Positions 42,962-52,846 of a DNA stretch of 64,000 nt are shown in pieces (the stretch's first letter is position 1; each line of letters begins with the position of its first letter). A model generated the notes under the pieces. The model searched no databases and was not told the origin of the DNA. It saw only the letters and a program-made list of their open reading frames with translations. The stretch is from Altererythrobacter sp. (GTDB taxonomy: Bacteria > Pseudomonadota > Alphaproteobacteria > Sphingomonadales > Sphingomonadaceae): positions 124,001 to 188,000 of the forward strand of contig JAEULJ010000007.1 in the NCBI GenBank assembly GCA_016793865.1. The letters run 5' to 3'. The position numbers were made by a program, and so were the translations under genes.

Positions 42962-45251
42962 CGAAGCTGTCGAGCACGCGCTTGGTGCCGCTCTGCTCGA
43001 AGGCGATCTCCAGCTTGTTGCCTTCCTGGCCTTCCACCACTCCATAGCCGAACTTGTCGTGGAACACGCGGTCGCCCACGGCGATATCGGCGCGGGGCCT
43101 GGCGGCGAAGCTGGCCGCGCTCCGCCCCGGCTCGGGAAGGCGCTTGGGGCTGGGGTCGTATCCGGCGGTGAGCGCGCGCTGCCAGCCGGGGCCGCGCGTC
43201 AGGTTGCGCTGCGGCGCATCGCGCGCGACGTGGGCGAAGGGATCGTCGGTTTCGCTCCAGTTGGCCCGCCATAGCGATGCACCGCCGGTCATGGTAGTCT
43301 CGCGCGTCACGGCGTCATCGGGAAGCTCGTCCACGAAGCGGCTCGGGATGCTGCCGGTCCACTGGCCGTAGATGCGGCGGTTGGCGGCGTGGAGGATGGT
43401 GCAGCGCCGCCGGGCGCGGGTGATGGCGACATAGGCCAGCCGGCGTTCCTCCTCCAGGCTGGCGAGCCCGCCCTCGTCGAGCGCGCGCTGTGACGGGAAC
43501 ACGCCTTCCTCCCAGCCGGGCAGGAACACATGGTCGAACTCCAGCCCCTTGGCCGCGTGCATGGTCATGATGGTGACCTTCTCGCCATCGTTGGCGGCGT
43601 CATTGTCCATCACCAGGCTGACGTGTTCGAGGAAATCGGTGAGGGTGTCGTATTCCTCCATCGCGCGCGCCAGTTCGACGAGGTTGTCCGCGCGACCGGC
43701 GCTTTCGGCGCTTCGGTCGGCGGCAAGCATGGCGTCATAGCCGCTTTCGTTCAGCACCAGGCGCAGCAGGTTGGCTGGGCTCTCCACCTCCGCCGCCTGC
43801 CGCCAGCGCGCGATCTGACCGAGCAGGGCGACGAGGGTGCCGCGCGCGCGGGCCGGAAGCTCGTCGCTGTCAGCCAGGTCCAGGCTGGCTGCGGCGAGGG
43901 GCGTGGCGGTGCGCCGGGCATGGCGTCGCATCGCCTCCAGCGTCTTGGCGCCGAGCCCGCGCTTGGGCTGGTTGTGGATGCGCTCGAAGGCGAGATCGTC
44001 CGCCGGCTGTTCGATGACGCGCAGATAGGCGAGCGCATCGCGGATTTCGGCGCGCTCGTAGAAGCGGAAGCCGCCGACGATGCGATAGTTGAGGCCGATC
44101 TGGATGAAGCGGTCCTCGAACTCGCGGGTCTGGTATTGGGCACGCACCAGGATCGCCACCTGGTCCAGTGGGGCGCCCTCGGCCTCCAGCCGCTCGATCT
44201 CCTCGCCCACGCGGCGCGCTTCCTCCGGCCCGTCCCACACCCCGATCACGCGCAGCTTCTCGCCCGGCGGAAGCTCGGTCCAGAGCTGCTTGCCAAGCCG
44301 TTCGCTGTTGGCGGCGATGAGGCCCGAGGCGGCGGCGAGGATCTGCGGGGTGGAGCGATAGTTCTGCTCCAGCTTGATAACCGCCGCGCCGGGAAAATCC
44401 TTCTCGAACTTGAGGATATTGGCCACTTCGGCGCCGCGCCAGCTGTAGATCGACTGATCGTCGTCACCCACCACGCAGATGTTCCTGCGCTCCTGCGCCA
44501 GCAACCGCAGCCACAGGTACTGGACCTGGTTTGTATCCTGATATTCGTCCACCAGGATGTATTTGAAGCGCTGCTGATACTGTTCCAGCACATCGCGGTG
44601 GCGGCGCAGGATGTTCAGCACATGGAGCAGCAGATCGCCGAAATCGCAGGCGTTGAGCGCCTTCAGCCGTTCCTGATAGAGCGTGTAGAACTGCTGCCCC
44701 CGGCCGTTGGCATAGGCCTCGTTCTCTACCGCATCGAGATCGCCGGGGTTGAGCCCGCGGTTCTTCCACCGGTCGATCAACCCGGCGAGCTGGCGCGCGG
44801 GCCAGCGCTTCTCGTCGAGATCGTTCTCGACGATGATCTGCTTGAGCAGCCGCAGCTGATCGTCGGTGTCGAGGATCGTGTAGTTCGATTTCAGGCCGAC
44901 AAGCTCGGCATGGCGGCGGAGCATCTTGGCCCCGATCGAGTGGAAGGTGCCGAGCCACGGCATCCCTTCCACGGCCGCGCCGATATGCCGGGCGACCCGT
45001 TCGCGCATCTCGCGCGCGGCCTTGTTGGTGAAGGTGACGCAAAGGATCTCGCTGGGCCATGCGCGGCGTGTTGCGATGAGATGTGCCAGCCTTGCGGTAA
45101 GCGCGGCGGTCTTGCCGGTTCCGGCCCCCGCCAGCATCAGAACCGGCCCTTCCGTCGTCAGGACGGCCTGCTGCTGCGGCGGGTTGAGCCGGGCGGCGTA
45201 GGCGGGCGGCGAACCGGCCGGCGATGGAGTGGGAGCGGGATCGGCGGTCAT
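42948..45251 (-). CDS. UvrD/PcrA-type ATP-dependent DNA helicase
   Basis: 767 residues, superfamily 1A. Motifs: LNPPQQQAVLTTEG (Q), GAGTGKT (I), CVTFTNKAAREMRERV (Ia), VDEYQDTNQ (II), VVGDDDQSIYSWRGA (III), LEQNYRS (IV), TMHAAKGLEFDHVFLPG (V) and YVAITRARRR (VI). The C-terminus has a KOW/Tudor-like tail (VGDRVFHDKFGYGVVEGQEG) that in PcrA/UvrD binds RNA polymerase. It acts in mismatch and excision repair. The ATG at 45251 gives MTADPAPTPSP before the fold. The stop overlaps the converging peptide-operon gene. Confidence 0.95.
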   Translation of the reverse strand: MTADPAPTPSPAGSPPAYAARLNPPQQQAVLTTEGPVLMLAGAGTGKTAALTARLAHLIATRRAWPSEILCVTFTNKAAREMRERVARHIGAAVEGMPWLGTFHSIGAKMLRRHAELVGLKSNYTILDTDDQLRLLKQIIVENDLDEKRWPARQLAGLIDRWKNRGLNPGDLDAVENEAYANGRGQQFYTLYQERLKALNACDFGDLLLHVLNILRRHRDVLEQYQQRFKYILVDEYQDTNQVQYLWLRLLAQERRNICVVGDDDQSIYSWRGAEVANILKFEKDFPGAAVIKLEQNYRSTPQILAAASGLIAANSERLGKQLWTELPPGEKLRVIGVWDGPEEARRVGEEIERLEAEGAPLDQVAILVRAQYQTREFEDRFIQIGLNYRIVGGFRFYERAEIRDALAYLRVIEQPADDLAFERIHNQPKRGLGAKTLEAMRRHARRTATPLAAASLDLADSDELPARARGTLVALLGQIARWRQAAEVESPANLLRLVLNESGYDAMLAADRSAESAGRADNLVELARAMEEYDTLTDFLEHVSLVMDNDAANDGEKVTIMTMHAAKGLEFDHVFLPGWEEGVFPSQRALDEGGLASLEEERRLAYVAITRARRRCTILHAANRRIYGQWTGSIPSRFVDELPDDAVTRETTMTGGASLWRANWSETDDPFAHVARDAPQRNLTRGPGWQRALTAGYDPSPKRLPEPGRSAASFAARPRADIAVGDRVFHDKFGYGVVEGQEGNKLEIAFEQSGTKRVLDSFVSPA

Positions 45252-45360
45252 GGCGCAGGCCCGAACAACTAGGGAACATCTGCCCCCGGCGCAAGGCGTG
45301 GCGGAACCGTGCATCGGCTGGCGCGTAAAGGCCGCGACCTACATGTCACGGAGAGAGATC

Positions 45361-46032
45361 ATGAAATCCACCCTCCTTGCCGCCGTTGCCGCATTGGCGA
45401 TCGCCCTGCCGGCCGGCGCGGCCGCCGCGCAGGACGCGACCGCCACGACCACTGCAACCACCACGGCGAACGCGGCGGCGCCCGTGCTCAGCGCGGAGCA
45501 ACGCACCGCATATGACGGCTGGCCCGCGGATAGGCGCACGGCCTATGATGGATGGACGGGCGACCTGCAGACCTACTTCTGGACCCTGACGCCGGAGCAG
45601 CAGTCGGGCTGGTGGGTGCTCAGCGACGACCAGCGCGGCGCGGTCTATGCCATGACCCCGGAACAGCGCACCACCGCCTGGGCCTCGATCGCTTCGCAGA
45701 TGAGCGGCCAGGCTCCCGCGGCGAGCACTGAGCCCGCGCCCGCTCCGTCCGGAACCGCGATGCCGGCACCGCCTCCGCCCGCGGCCCCGCCGGCGGCTCC
45801 CGGTGCCGCATCTCCGGGCGGTATGCAGTTTGTCCGCAAGGAGACGGCGCAGGCCGCGCCAGCCGGTGCAGACCCCGCCGCGCTGGCTTCCGGCGAGTTA
45901 CCGGTGTGCAAAAAGGGGCAGCAGGACGGCTGTATCAACAGCTGGGAAAAGAACCGCACTGGAACGCGCCCGCTGAACAAGTGGCCCGGCCAGCCGGCCA
46001 GCGAAATGACCGGCGCCAAGCCGCAGAACTGA
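45361..46032 (+). CDS. secreted protein of unknown function (first of paralog pair)
   Basis: 223 residues. Signal sequence KSTLLAAVAALAIALPAGA with likely cleavage at AAAAQ. A short domain follows: LSAEQRTAYDGWPADRRTAYDGW, then WTLTPEQQSGWWVLSDDQRG and AMTPEQRTTAWASI, i.e. repeated 'PEQR..W' turns. A Pro/Ala-rich linker (about 120-165) leads to a C-terminal part with two cysteines (CKKGQQDGCINSW). The ATG at 45361 follows GGAGAGAGA. A terminator follows. The related protein at 46335 shares the LxAEQxxAYDxWPAD core. Function unknown. Confidence 0.8.
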   Translation: MKSTLLAAVAALAIALPAGAAAAQDATATTTATTTANAAAPVLSAEQRTAYDGWPADRRTAYDGWTGDLQTYFWTLTPEQQSGWWVLSDDQRGAVYAMTPEQRTTAWASIASQMSGQAPAASTEPAPAPSGTAMPAPPPPAAPPAAPGAASPGGMQFVRKETAQAAPAGADPAALASGELPVCKKGQQDGCINSWEKNRTGTRPLNKWPGQPASEMTGAKPQN

Positions 46033-46075
46033 TTCGAGTTCTCGCCCGCCCACTTCTGGAGGCGCGGGCAAGTGG

Positions 46076-46108
46076 GGCGGGACGCCGCGGCGATCCCGCC
46101 CTTTTTTT
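46076..46108 (+). terminator. rho-independent terminator after the first secreted paralog
   Basis: GGCGGGA at 46076-46082 pairs with TCCCGCC at 46094-46100, followed by C and seven T. The best-formed terminator of the window. The rest of the gap to 46334 (about 220 bases) has no gene; it holds the promoter region of the second paralog. Confidence 0.9.
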
Positions 46109-46334
46109 CGTGGCTTAGCCGAATTTTGCAGGCGGTTACGCGACAAGCTCGGTTCTTTTTGCCCGCTCACAGCCTGCCCCAATTTAGCCTCAATTCACGC
46201 CAGACCGAAGCTTCGCCACGGTCACTCGATTGCCGCTTCCCTTGTCTGCCCGGGCATCCGCGCCGACATCCCTTTTCACCCCAGTGGCTCGGTCGTACCC
46301 TGATCGGCAGAGCCGCTATTCGATGGAGACGATA

Positions 46335-46862
46335 ATGAAGAGCTATTCTTCCCTTGGGCTGATTCTTGCCGCTTTCGCTGCCTCGCCGGTTCTGGCGCAG
46401 GACGCAGCCGGCGCCCAGCCCGTGACCCCCGAAGGCCAGCCGACGGAGGAGGCCGCGCCGGTTCCGCCCCCAGCCGATCCGGCCGCGCCGGACGCCACCG
46501 CTCCGGTCCCCCCGGCTCCCGTGACCGATGAAACGCCGGTCACCGAGCCCGCGCCGCCGGCTCCTGCGGAGACGGCCACCCCGGCTGCGCCCACCACGAC
46601 GGCGCCGGCACCGGCTCCCGCGCCTGCGGCGCCCTCGGGCCTCACAGCCGAGCAGAAGGCGGCCTATGATGCCTGGCCGGCGGACATCCGCAGCTACTTC
46701 GACGGCCTGACCCCGGCGCGCCAGACGATCTTCCTGCGCATCGCCGATGCGGACAAGGCCAAGATCGTGGCCGCCACTCCCGAGCAGCAGGCTGCGGTGT
46801 GGGCGTCGCTAGAGAAGCAGGATGCCGAGCAGAAGGCTGCTGCCGGACCGCTCGGCCAGTAA
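46335..46862 (+). CDS. secreted protein of unknown function (second of paralog pair)
   Basis: 175 residues. Signal sequence KSYSSLGLILAAFAASPVLA, then a Pro/Ala/Thr/Glu-rich stretch of about 80 residues, then the shared core LTAEQKAAYDAWPADIRSYFDGL with TPARQTIFLRIADADKAKIVAATPEQQAAVWASL. In the first paralog the proline-rich part lies after the core; here it lies before it. The ATG at 46335 is preceded by GGAGAC; an ATG at 46323 is possible. Function unknown; the domain is short and probably helical. Confidence 0.78.
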   Translation: MKSYSSLGLILAAFAASPVLAQDAAGAQPVTPEGQPTEEAAPVPPPADPAAPDATAPVPPAPVTDETPVTEPAPPAPAETATPAAPTTTAPAPAPAPAAPSGLTAEQKAAYDAWPADIRSYFDGLTPARQTIFLRIADADKAKIVAATPEQQAAVWASLEKQDAEQKAAAGPLGQ

Positions 46863-46871
46863 CTGCGCCAG

Positions 46872-47423
46872 TCAGCCGGGATCGGCGAGGCGCAGCAGGC
46901 TGAGCTTCGCCTTTCCGACCCGGCGATCGACTTGAACCGCGAGACCGGTGACGGCGACATCCTCGTCGGCACCGGTCTCCAGCGCCATCCAGCTTTGCGC
47001 GCCGATCCAGCCAAGCCGCTGCAATCGGTGGAGAGCGACCTGGCCGGCGCCGGTGCCATAGGGCGGATCAAGCAGGATCAGGTCCACGCTCGCCCGCGCG
47101 GGCTTCATGGTCATCACCGATCCCGCCTCGACGATCGTGCGTTCGCGGGCTCCGAGCGTGGCGATATTGGCCCTCAATGCCGCCAGTGCCGTGCCATCCT
47201 GCTCCACGAAGAGGCAGTTGGCCGCCCCGCGTGACAGCGCCTCCAGGCCGAGCGCTCCCGAACCGGCGAACAGGTCCGCCACGGACAGCCCCTCGAAGCT
47301 GCCCAGGCGGCTCGTCAGCATCGAGAACAGCGCTTCGCGCGTGCGGTCGGCGGTGGGGCGCGTGGCGTCACCCTTGGGCGCGGCCAGCCGCCGCCCGCGC
47401 CATTCTCCCGCGACGATCCGCAT
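46872..47423 (-). CDS. rsmD: 16S rRNA (guanine(966)-N(2))-methyltransferase
   Basis: 183 residues. MRIVAGEWRGRRLAAPKG, RPTADRTREALFSML, the SAM site ADLFAGSGALGLEALSRGA and the catalytic motif LLDPPYGTG are all family-specific. The enzyme modifies G966 of 16S rRNA in the 30S subunit. It is separated from the upstream pseudouridine synthase gene by only 9 bases, so both rRNA-modifying enzymes probably come from one transcript. Confidence 0.95.
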   Translation of the reverse strand: MRIVAGEWRGRRLAAPKGDATRPTADRTREALFSMLTSRLGSFEGLSVADLFAGSGALGLEALSRGAANCLFVEQDGTALAALRANIATLGARERTIVEAGSVMTMKPARASVDLILLDPPYGTGAGQVALHRLQRLGWIGAQSWMALETGADEDVAVTGLAVQVDRRVGKAKLSLLRLADPG

Positions 47424-47432
47424 CCCTTCGGC

Positions 47433-48188
<756 letters not shown>

Positions 48189-48494
48189 GCTGCGCCGCTT
48201 AGGCTTCCCGGCCGGACAAATCCACCTCTGGCTGGGCACGCCCACGGCTGGGCAAAGATGCGAGCCGGGCGGGGAAGAAATCGTTTTCCTACACCCCCCG
48301 CGATGTGCGAGAACCGGGTGATGGCGCTGGCCTGGACCCGCTGTGAGCTCCGACGATCACCCGTACCCCGCGATCCACGCCCGAAAGGCGAAAGTCACAG
48401 TGACCCCGCCAGTTTGGCTCGTAAGCGATTGAACTGAAACAACCTTCTGTGGAAGGTCACATTCTTCAGAACGCGATTCGGCGTAACACCTCGT
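48189..48494. other. 306-base intergenic region without a gene
   Basis: I see no coding region with support. It holds the promoter side of the pseudouridine synthase gene, an inverted pair GGGTGAT/ATCACCC (about 48315-48364), and a small hairpin just after the Rieske gene (see next entry). Confidence 0.5.
48442..48457 (-). terminator. possible weak terminator after the Rieske gene
   Basis: ACCTTC and GAAGGT pair around a 4-base loop and are followed on the minus strand by TGTTT. The stem is short and the U tract poor, so this is tentative. Confidence 0.35.
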
Positions 48495-49667
48495 TCAGTT
48501 CGCGGCGCGCAGCTCCCCCTCGACCGCCTCGTGATAGGCGGCGATGCCGGTCTCCATCGTGCCCAGCGTGAGCTCCGCGATCGCACCGCTTTCCAGCCCC
48601 TGCTGGCCAAGCTCGGCGGCGCGGAAATCCTCGCTGGCGAATACCCCGCCGTCGAGCAGCGCCCAGCTCCTTTCCCAATGGTCGCGCGCCTTGTCCGTCG
48701 CCGGTGCCTCGGGGATCAGCATGAAATCCTCCACCAGCGTCAGATCGTGGGCACGCGGCATCAGTGTCATCACATTGATGTAGTCGGGGCTGGGAATGAT
48801 GAGCGCGCCCGGCACGAGCTGATAGGCGAAGGTGATGGCACGGCGCAGCGCCGCCATGTCCGCCATCTCCACGCCTGCCATGTCCTCGAGCCGCCCCACG
48901 GCGGAGCGGGCGTGGGGGCCGATGCGGTCGCCCGCTGTCACGCCATCCTTGAAGAACGGCCCGATGGTCTGAGCGTGGAGGCGGGTGACGTGGTAGCTTT
49001 CGAGGAAGGCGTCCATGACGAGCTTCCAGTTGGCGCGGACAGTATGCGTCTTGCGGCGGAACAACACATGGCCCGCGGTTCCGAAGGCGTCCATGTCTTC
49101 GCCCACCGCGCGGACGTGGGTAAAATCCACGTCCTCCTTCGGGGCGAACCAGATCAGGCCGCCGGCCTCGCAGCTTGGCAGCTCGACCAGCCCCATCGTG
49201 CCCTTGTCCAGCCCCGGAAAGCTGTCAGAGCGGGGGAGGGCGAGCAGCCGCCCGTCAACGGCATAGGTCCAGGCGTGATAGGGGCACACCAGCTTCTTCG
49301 TGCAGGCGGCTTCCTCCCCCTCCACCAGCCGCGTGCCCCGATGCCGGCAGACGTTGAGGAAGACATGGGCCCGCCCCTGTGTGTCGCGGGTAAGGAGCAG
49401 CGGACGCCCCGTGCCGTCATGGGGCACCGCCATGCCCGGCATGGGGAGCAGCGCGCTGGGAGCCAGGAGTTGCGGCATCCGCTCGAGCAGCGCGCGCCGC
49501 TCGCGTTCGAAATGCGCCGGATCGGTATAGGCGGCGGCGGGCACGCGGGTGATCGCGCCGGTCCGCGCCTCGCCGCCGGCGGCCACTGCCCGGGCCAGCG
49601 CACGCTGCCCTGCGGTCGGGGGCGAGGCGGCGGCGCCGATTGCGGTGGTGGTGGATGCGGCGCGCAT
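48495..49667 (-). CDS. Rieske-type aromatic ring-hydroxylating oxygenase, alpha subunit
   Basis: 390 residues. The Rieske centre is Cys107-x-His109 (NVCRHRG) and Cys128-x2-His131 (CPYHAWTY), and the mononuclear iron site is in [16 protein letters not shown] (His226, His231). The start MRAASTTTA precedes about 40 variable residues. No beta subunit, ferredoxin or reductase lies nearby, so this may be a homotrimeric three-component enzyme using general electron carriers. The substrate is not evident; relatives include choline/carnitine and phenylpropanoid oxygenases. Transcribed away from the AmpG-like gene, 73 bases apart. Confidence 0.88.
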   Translation of the reverse strand: MRAASTTTAIGAAASPPTAGQRALARAVAAGGEARTGAITRVPAAAYTDPAHFERERRALLERMPQLLAPSALLPMPGMAVPHDGTGRPLLLTRDTQGRAHVFLNVCRHRGTRLVEGEEAACTKKLVCPYHAWTYAVDGRLLALPRSDSFPGLDKGTMGLVELPSCEAGGLIWFAPKEDVDFTHVRAVGEDMDAFGTAGHVLFRRKTHTVRANWKLVMDAFLESYHVTRLHAQTIGPFFKDGVTAGDRIGPHARSAVGRLEDMAGVEMADMAALRRAITFAYQLVPGALIIPSPDYINVMTLMPRAHDLTLVEDFMLIPEAPATDKARDHWERSWALLDGGVFASEDFRAAELGQQGLESGAIAELTLGTMETGIAAYHEAVEGELRAAN

Positions 49668-49740
49668 GGCGTCTGTTCCCGGTCAGCTTGCCCCGCTAGT
49701 GTCGCACAGTTTCACGGGCGTGCAAGGGACGGGAGAACAG

Positions 49741-51456
49741 ATGGCCGAAGCGGATGCAGCGAAGAAGCCGTCGAGCTGGCGCATACTCGGGCGGGCGCTG
49801 AGAAACCGCAAGACGGGCTTCATGCTGCTGTTCGGCTTCGCCAGCGGCCTCCCCTTCGCACTGTTCCTGGGAACGCTGTTCGCATGGTTGACGGAGGCCG
49901 GGGTCGATCTGGAGACGATGGGCGTCTTCAGCCTTATCGGGCTCGCCTATGCCTTCCAGTTCATATGGTCGCCGCTGATCGACAAGGCGGACCTGCCGGG
50001 GCTGAGACGGCTGGGCAAGCGCAAGCAGTGGATCGTCCCGATGCAGCTCCTGCTCGGCGGCATCCTCGTGACGATGGCGATCCTGGACCCCAGGAGCCAG
50101 CTCGGCATGTTCAGCCTGCTGGCCGGCATCGGCGCGCTGGCCAGCGCCACCCAGGACATCGCAATCAACGCCTGGCGTATCGACGTGGCCGACGAGGAAG
50201 CGCCGTTGGACGTGCTTTCGACCGTCTATCAGATGGGCTTCCGCCTGTCCTCGCTGGCGGGCGGGGCGCTGGCGCTGATCGTGGCAGAGCGGATCGGCTG
50301 GCCGCAGACCTATGTCGCGATGGGGGCGATGCTGCTCGCCATCGGCGCGGCGGGGCTGTTCGCGCCGGATTCCGGGCGCGGCGCGGCTGCCGAAAGCGAT
50401 GCCGAGGTGCGCGCGCTGCGCCGGGCGGGAGAGCTGAGCCCGCGCATCCGCCACCGCGCGCTCGCCATCGTTGGCGTCCTGTGGCTGGGTGCGATCGTCG
50501 TGCTGCTGGACTTCATGGTCCGCTCCATGACCTCGCCGCCCGAGAGCCGTCCCGATCCCACCGCCTTCACGCTCGCCTGGGGCCCGTGGGTGATCGTGGC
50601 CACCATCGTGATGCCCGCGCTGGTCGCGGGATGGCTGGCCGGGCAACAGCGCCGCGGCAACCATCTGCTGGCAGAGGACGCGCCGCCGGCAAGCGGAGCG
50701 GGTGCCGCGCTCGACCACCTCTATCGCGCGCTGGTGCTGCCGCTGGTGGAGTTCGTGGGCCGCATGGGCTGGTCGCTGGTGCTGATCCTGGCGGTGGTCC
50801 TGACCTATCGCATCTGCGACGCGATCTGGGGCACCTTCGCCTATCCCTTCTATCTCGGCGAGTTGCGGTACACCAAGGACGAGGTGGCCTTCGCCTCGAA
50901 GATGTTCGGGATCGGGGCGATCGTGCTGGGCCTGGCCATCGGGGGGTGGATGCTGACGGCGCTGGGCCGGATGCCCACGCTGCTGATCGGGGGGCTGCTC
51001 GCCGCGCTGACCAACCTGCTCTATGCCGACATGGCCGCGGGCAGCCCGGTGGTGGGCGCCGTGGCCGGTGCGAGCGGGTTCTCCGCGCTCGTGTCGAGCT
51101 TCCCCGGCGGAAGCGAGCGCCTCGCGCGGCTGATGCTGACCATCGGGGCCGAGAACCTGGCCATCGGCATAGCCGGCGCGGCCTTCGTCGCCTGGCTGTC
51201 CTCGATCGTCTCCAAGCAGTTCAGCGCGGTCCAATACGCCCTGCTGTCCTCGCTCACCCTGCTGATCGGGGCGCTGGGGCGGGGCGCGCTGGGCCAGATG
51301 ATCGAGCGGCAGGGCTTCTACGATGTTTTCATCCTCACCACCTGGATCGGCGTTCTGGCGATGCTGCTGGTGGTGGCCGAATGGTGGCGCCAGAGCCGCC
51401 CCGGCGCGCAGGGCGTGGTCGCGCCCGAGGCGAAGGATGTGGCTGCCGCGGAATAG
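49741..51456 (+). CDS. AmpG-like MFS permease
   Basis: 571 residues. The sequence resembles AmpG, which imports GlcNAc-anhydromuropeptides for cell-wall recycling: MLLFGFASGLPFALFLGTLFAWL, IGLAYAFQFIWSPLIDKADLP, LGKRKQWIVPMQLLLG and ATQDIAINAWRIDV. About 12-14 membrane helices; the middle of the protein carries a long loop (about 215-245 and 310-330) beyond normal AmpG. The ATG at 49741 follows GGGAGAACAG. No ampC or amidase lies next to it. Confidence 0.88.
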   Translation: MAEADAAKKPSSWRILGRALRNRKTGFMLLFGFASGLPFALFLGTLFAWLTEAGVDLETMGVFSLIGLAYAFQFIWSPLIDKADLPGLRRLGKRKQWIVPMQLLLGGILVTMAILDPRSQLGMFSLLAGIGALASATQDIAINAWRIDVADEEAPLDVLSTVYQMGFRLSSLAGGALALIVAERIGWPQTYVAMGAMLLAIGAAGLFAPDSGRGAAAESDAEVRALRRAGELSPRIRHRALAIVGVLWLGAIVVLLDFMVRSMTSPPESRPDPTAFTLAWGPWVIVATIVMPALVAGWLAGQQRRGNHLLAEDAPPASGAGAALDHLYRALVLPLVEFVGRMGWSLVLILAVVLTYRICDAIWGTFAYPFYLGELRYTKDEVAFASKMFGIGAIVLGLAIGGWMLTALGRMPTLLIGGLLAALTNLLYADMAAGSPVVGAVAGASGFSALVSSFPGGSERLARLMLTIGAENLAIGIAGAAFVAWLSSIVSKQFSAVQYALLSSLTLLIGALGRGALGQMIERQGFYDVFILTTWIGVLAMLLVVAEWWRQSRPGAQGVVAPEAKDVAAAE

Positions 51457-52740
51457 TCAGCCGGGCAGCTCGCCGTTCAACCGCAGCACCTCGCCCGCGA
51501 GGTAAAGCGACCCGGCGATGAGCACGGGAAGACCATCGGCGGGAAGGGCGGCGAGGGCACGGGGAACATCCGGCGCCTCGCCGCCGCCGAAGGTGGCGGC
51601 CGGGTGATGCTCATGGGCCGGGACCGGCACGGCCACCACGCTTGCGAGGCTGTCGCGCATCGGCCGGATCAGGGCAGCGGGATTCTTGTTCGCCAGCATC
51701 CCGATCACCAGGTGAACCCGCCGCCCGGCGAAATGCCGCGCCAGCATCGCTCCGGCATCGGCGTTGTGGCCGCCGTCGAGCCACACCTCACGCCCGCCAG
51801 TCAGCGGCCCGGGTGCGAGCCGTTGCAGGCGGGCGGGCCAGTGGGCCTTGCGGATACCCTCGGCAATCGCGCCGGGCGAAACCGCGATGAAGTCCTGATG
51901 TCGCAGCATGGCCACCGCCAGCGCCGCGTTCTCCGCCTGGTGAAGGCCCGGAAGCGCCGGGAAGGGCAGCGCAAGCTCGCCGCGCTCGTCCCGGTAATGC
52001 AGGCCGGATTCCGTGACCTCAGCCCCCCAGGCATCGCCGCGCATGGTCAGCGGTGCCCCGGCGGCAAGCGCGGCGCGCTCGATCTCCAGCCGCGGTCCTT
52101 CGGGATAGGCCAGCGTTACCAGCGGCCTTCCCGGCTTGACGATTCCCGCCTTCTCGAAGGCGATCCGCGAAAGCGGCTCCGCCGGCGTTCCCGCCTCCGG
52201 CGCGAGCAGGAAGCGTTCATGGTCTATGCCGAGGCTGGCGATTCCACAGGCGGCGGGGCGGTCCACCACATTGGTGGCATCGAACCGCCCGCCGAGTCCG
52301 ACCTCGATCACGCAGGCATCGGCGGGCACGCGCGCGAACTCCAGGAACGCGGCGGCGATGGTAACCTCGAAGAAGCTGGGGTCGAGATCCTCGCCGGCAT
52401 CGAGCACCTCGGCCAGCAGCGCCGCCAGCCGGGCATCCGAGATCAGCTCTCCGGCCACCCGGATGCGCTCGTTGTAGCGCACGAGATGCGGGCTGGTGGT
52501 GACGTGGACGCGCTTGCCGTCGGCTTCCAGCATCGCGCGCAGGAAGGCGCAGGTCGAGCCCTTGCCATTGGTCCCGGCGACATGAAACGCAGGCGGGAGA
52601 CGCAGATGCGGATCGCCGAGACGGGCGAGCAGCGCGCGGATCGTGGCGAGCCCGAGCCGGCCATCGGGCACGCTCAGTGCGCCCAGCCGGTCGAGCTGCC
52701 TCTGGACGTCCGGGGACGAGGAAGTGGCGAAGTCTTTCAC
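51457..52740 (-). CDS. folC: bifunctional folylpolyglutamate/dihydrofolate synthase
   Basis: 427 residues. Motifs: FHVAGTNGKGSTCAFLRAML (P-loop), HLVRYNERIRVAGELI, VEVGLGGRFDATNVVDRP as IEVGLGGRFDATNV, and HNADAGAML as GGHNADAGA. The enzyme adds glutamate to dihydropteroate and to folates. The start is GTG, and the stop abuts the AmpG-like gene end by one base. It follows accD after a gap containing two palindromic repeats. Confidence 0.95.
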   Translation of the reverse strand: MKDFATSSSPDVQRQLDRLGALSVPDGRLGLATIRALLARLGDPHLRLPPAFHVAGTNGKGSTCAFLRAMLEADGKRVHVTTSPHLVRYNERIRVAGELISDARLAALLAEVLDAGEDLDPSFFEVTIAAAFLEFARVPADACVIEVGLGGRFDATNVVDRPAACGIASLGIDHERFLLAPEAGTPAEPLSRIAFEKAGIVKPGRPLVTLAYPEGPRLEIERAALAAGAPLTMRGDAWGAEVTESGLHYRDERGELALPFPALPGLHQAENAALAVAMLRHQDFIAVSPGAIAEGIRKAHWPARLQRLAPGPLTGGREVWLDGGHNADAGAMLARHFAGRRVHLVIGMLANKNPAALIRPMRDSLASVVAVPVPAHEHHPAATFGGGEAPDVPRALAALPADGLPVLIAGSLYLAGEVLRLNGELPG

Positions 52741-52845
52741 AAACCCCTCCCCTTCAGGAGAGGGGTTGGAGTGGGGTTTGTCAGTGAATGGCGCCCGTCA
52801 CAGCCCCCACCCCCCGACCCCCTCCCCTGAAGGGGAGGGGGAGTG
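52738..52845. repeat. pair of C/G-rich palindromic repeats between accD and folC
   Basis: Two imperfect palindromes stand 26 bases apart: AACCCCTCCCCTTCAGGAGA with its other arm GGGGTT (52742-52767), and CCCCCTCCCCTGAAGGGGAG with GGGG (about 52818-52841). Their centres TTCAGG/CTGAAG are inverse to each other. They look like a REP-type intergenic element, and could also weaken transcription between the genes. Confidence 0.6.
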
Positions 52846-52846
52846 G

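Noticed and set aside
48531..51521. Plus-strand open frame of 996 codons across the Rieske and AmpG-like genes
   Set aside because: It runs antisense to one and out of frame with the other of two well-supported genes, with repetitive Arg/Gly composition.
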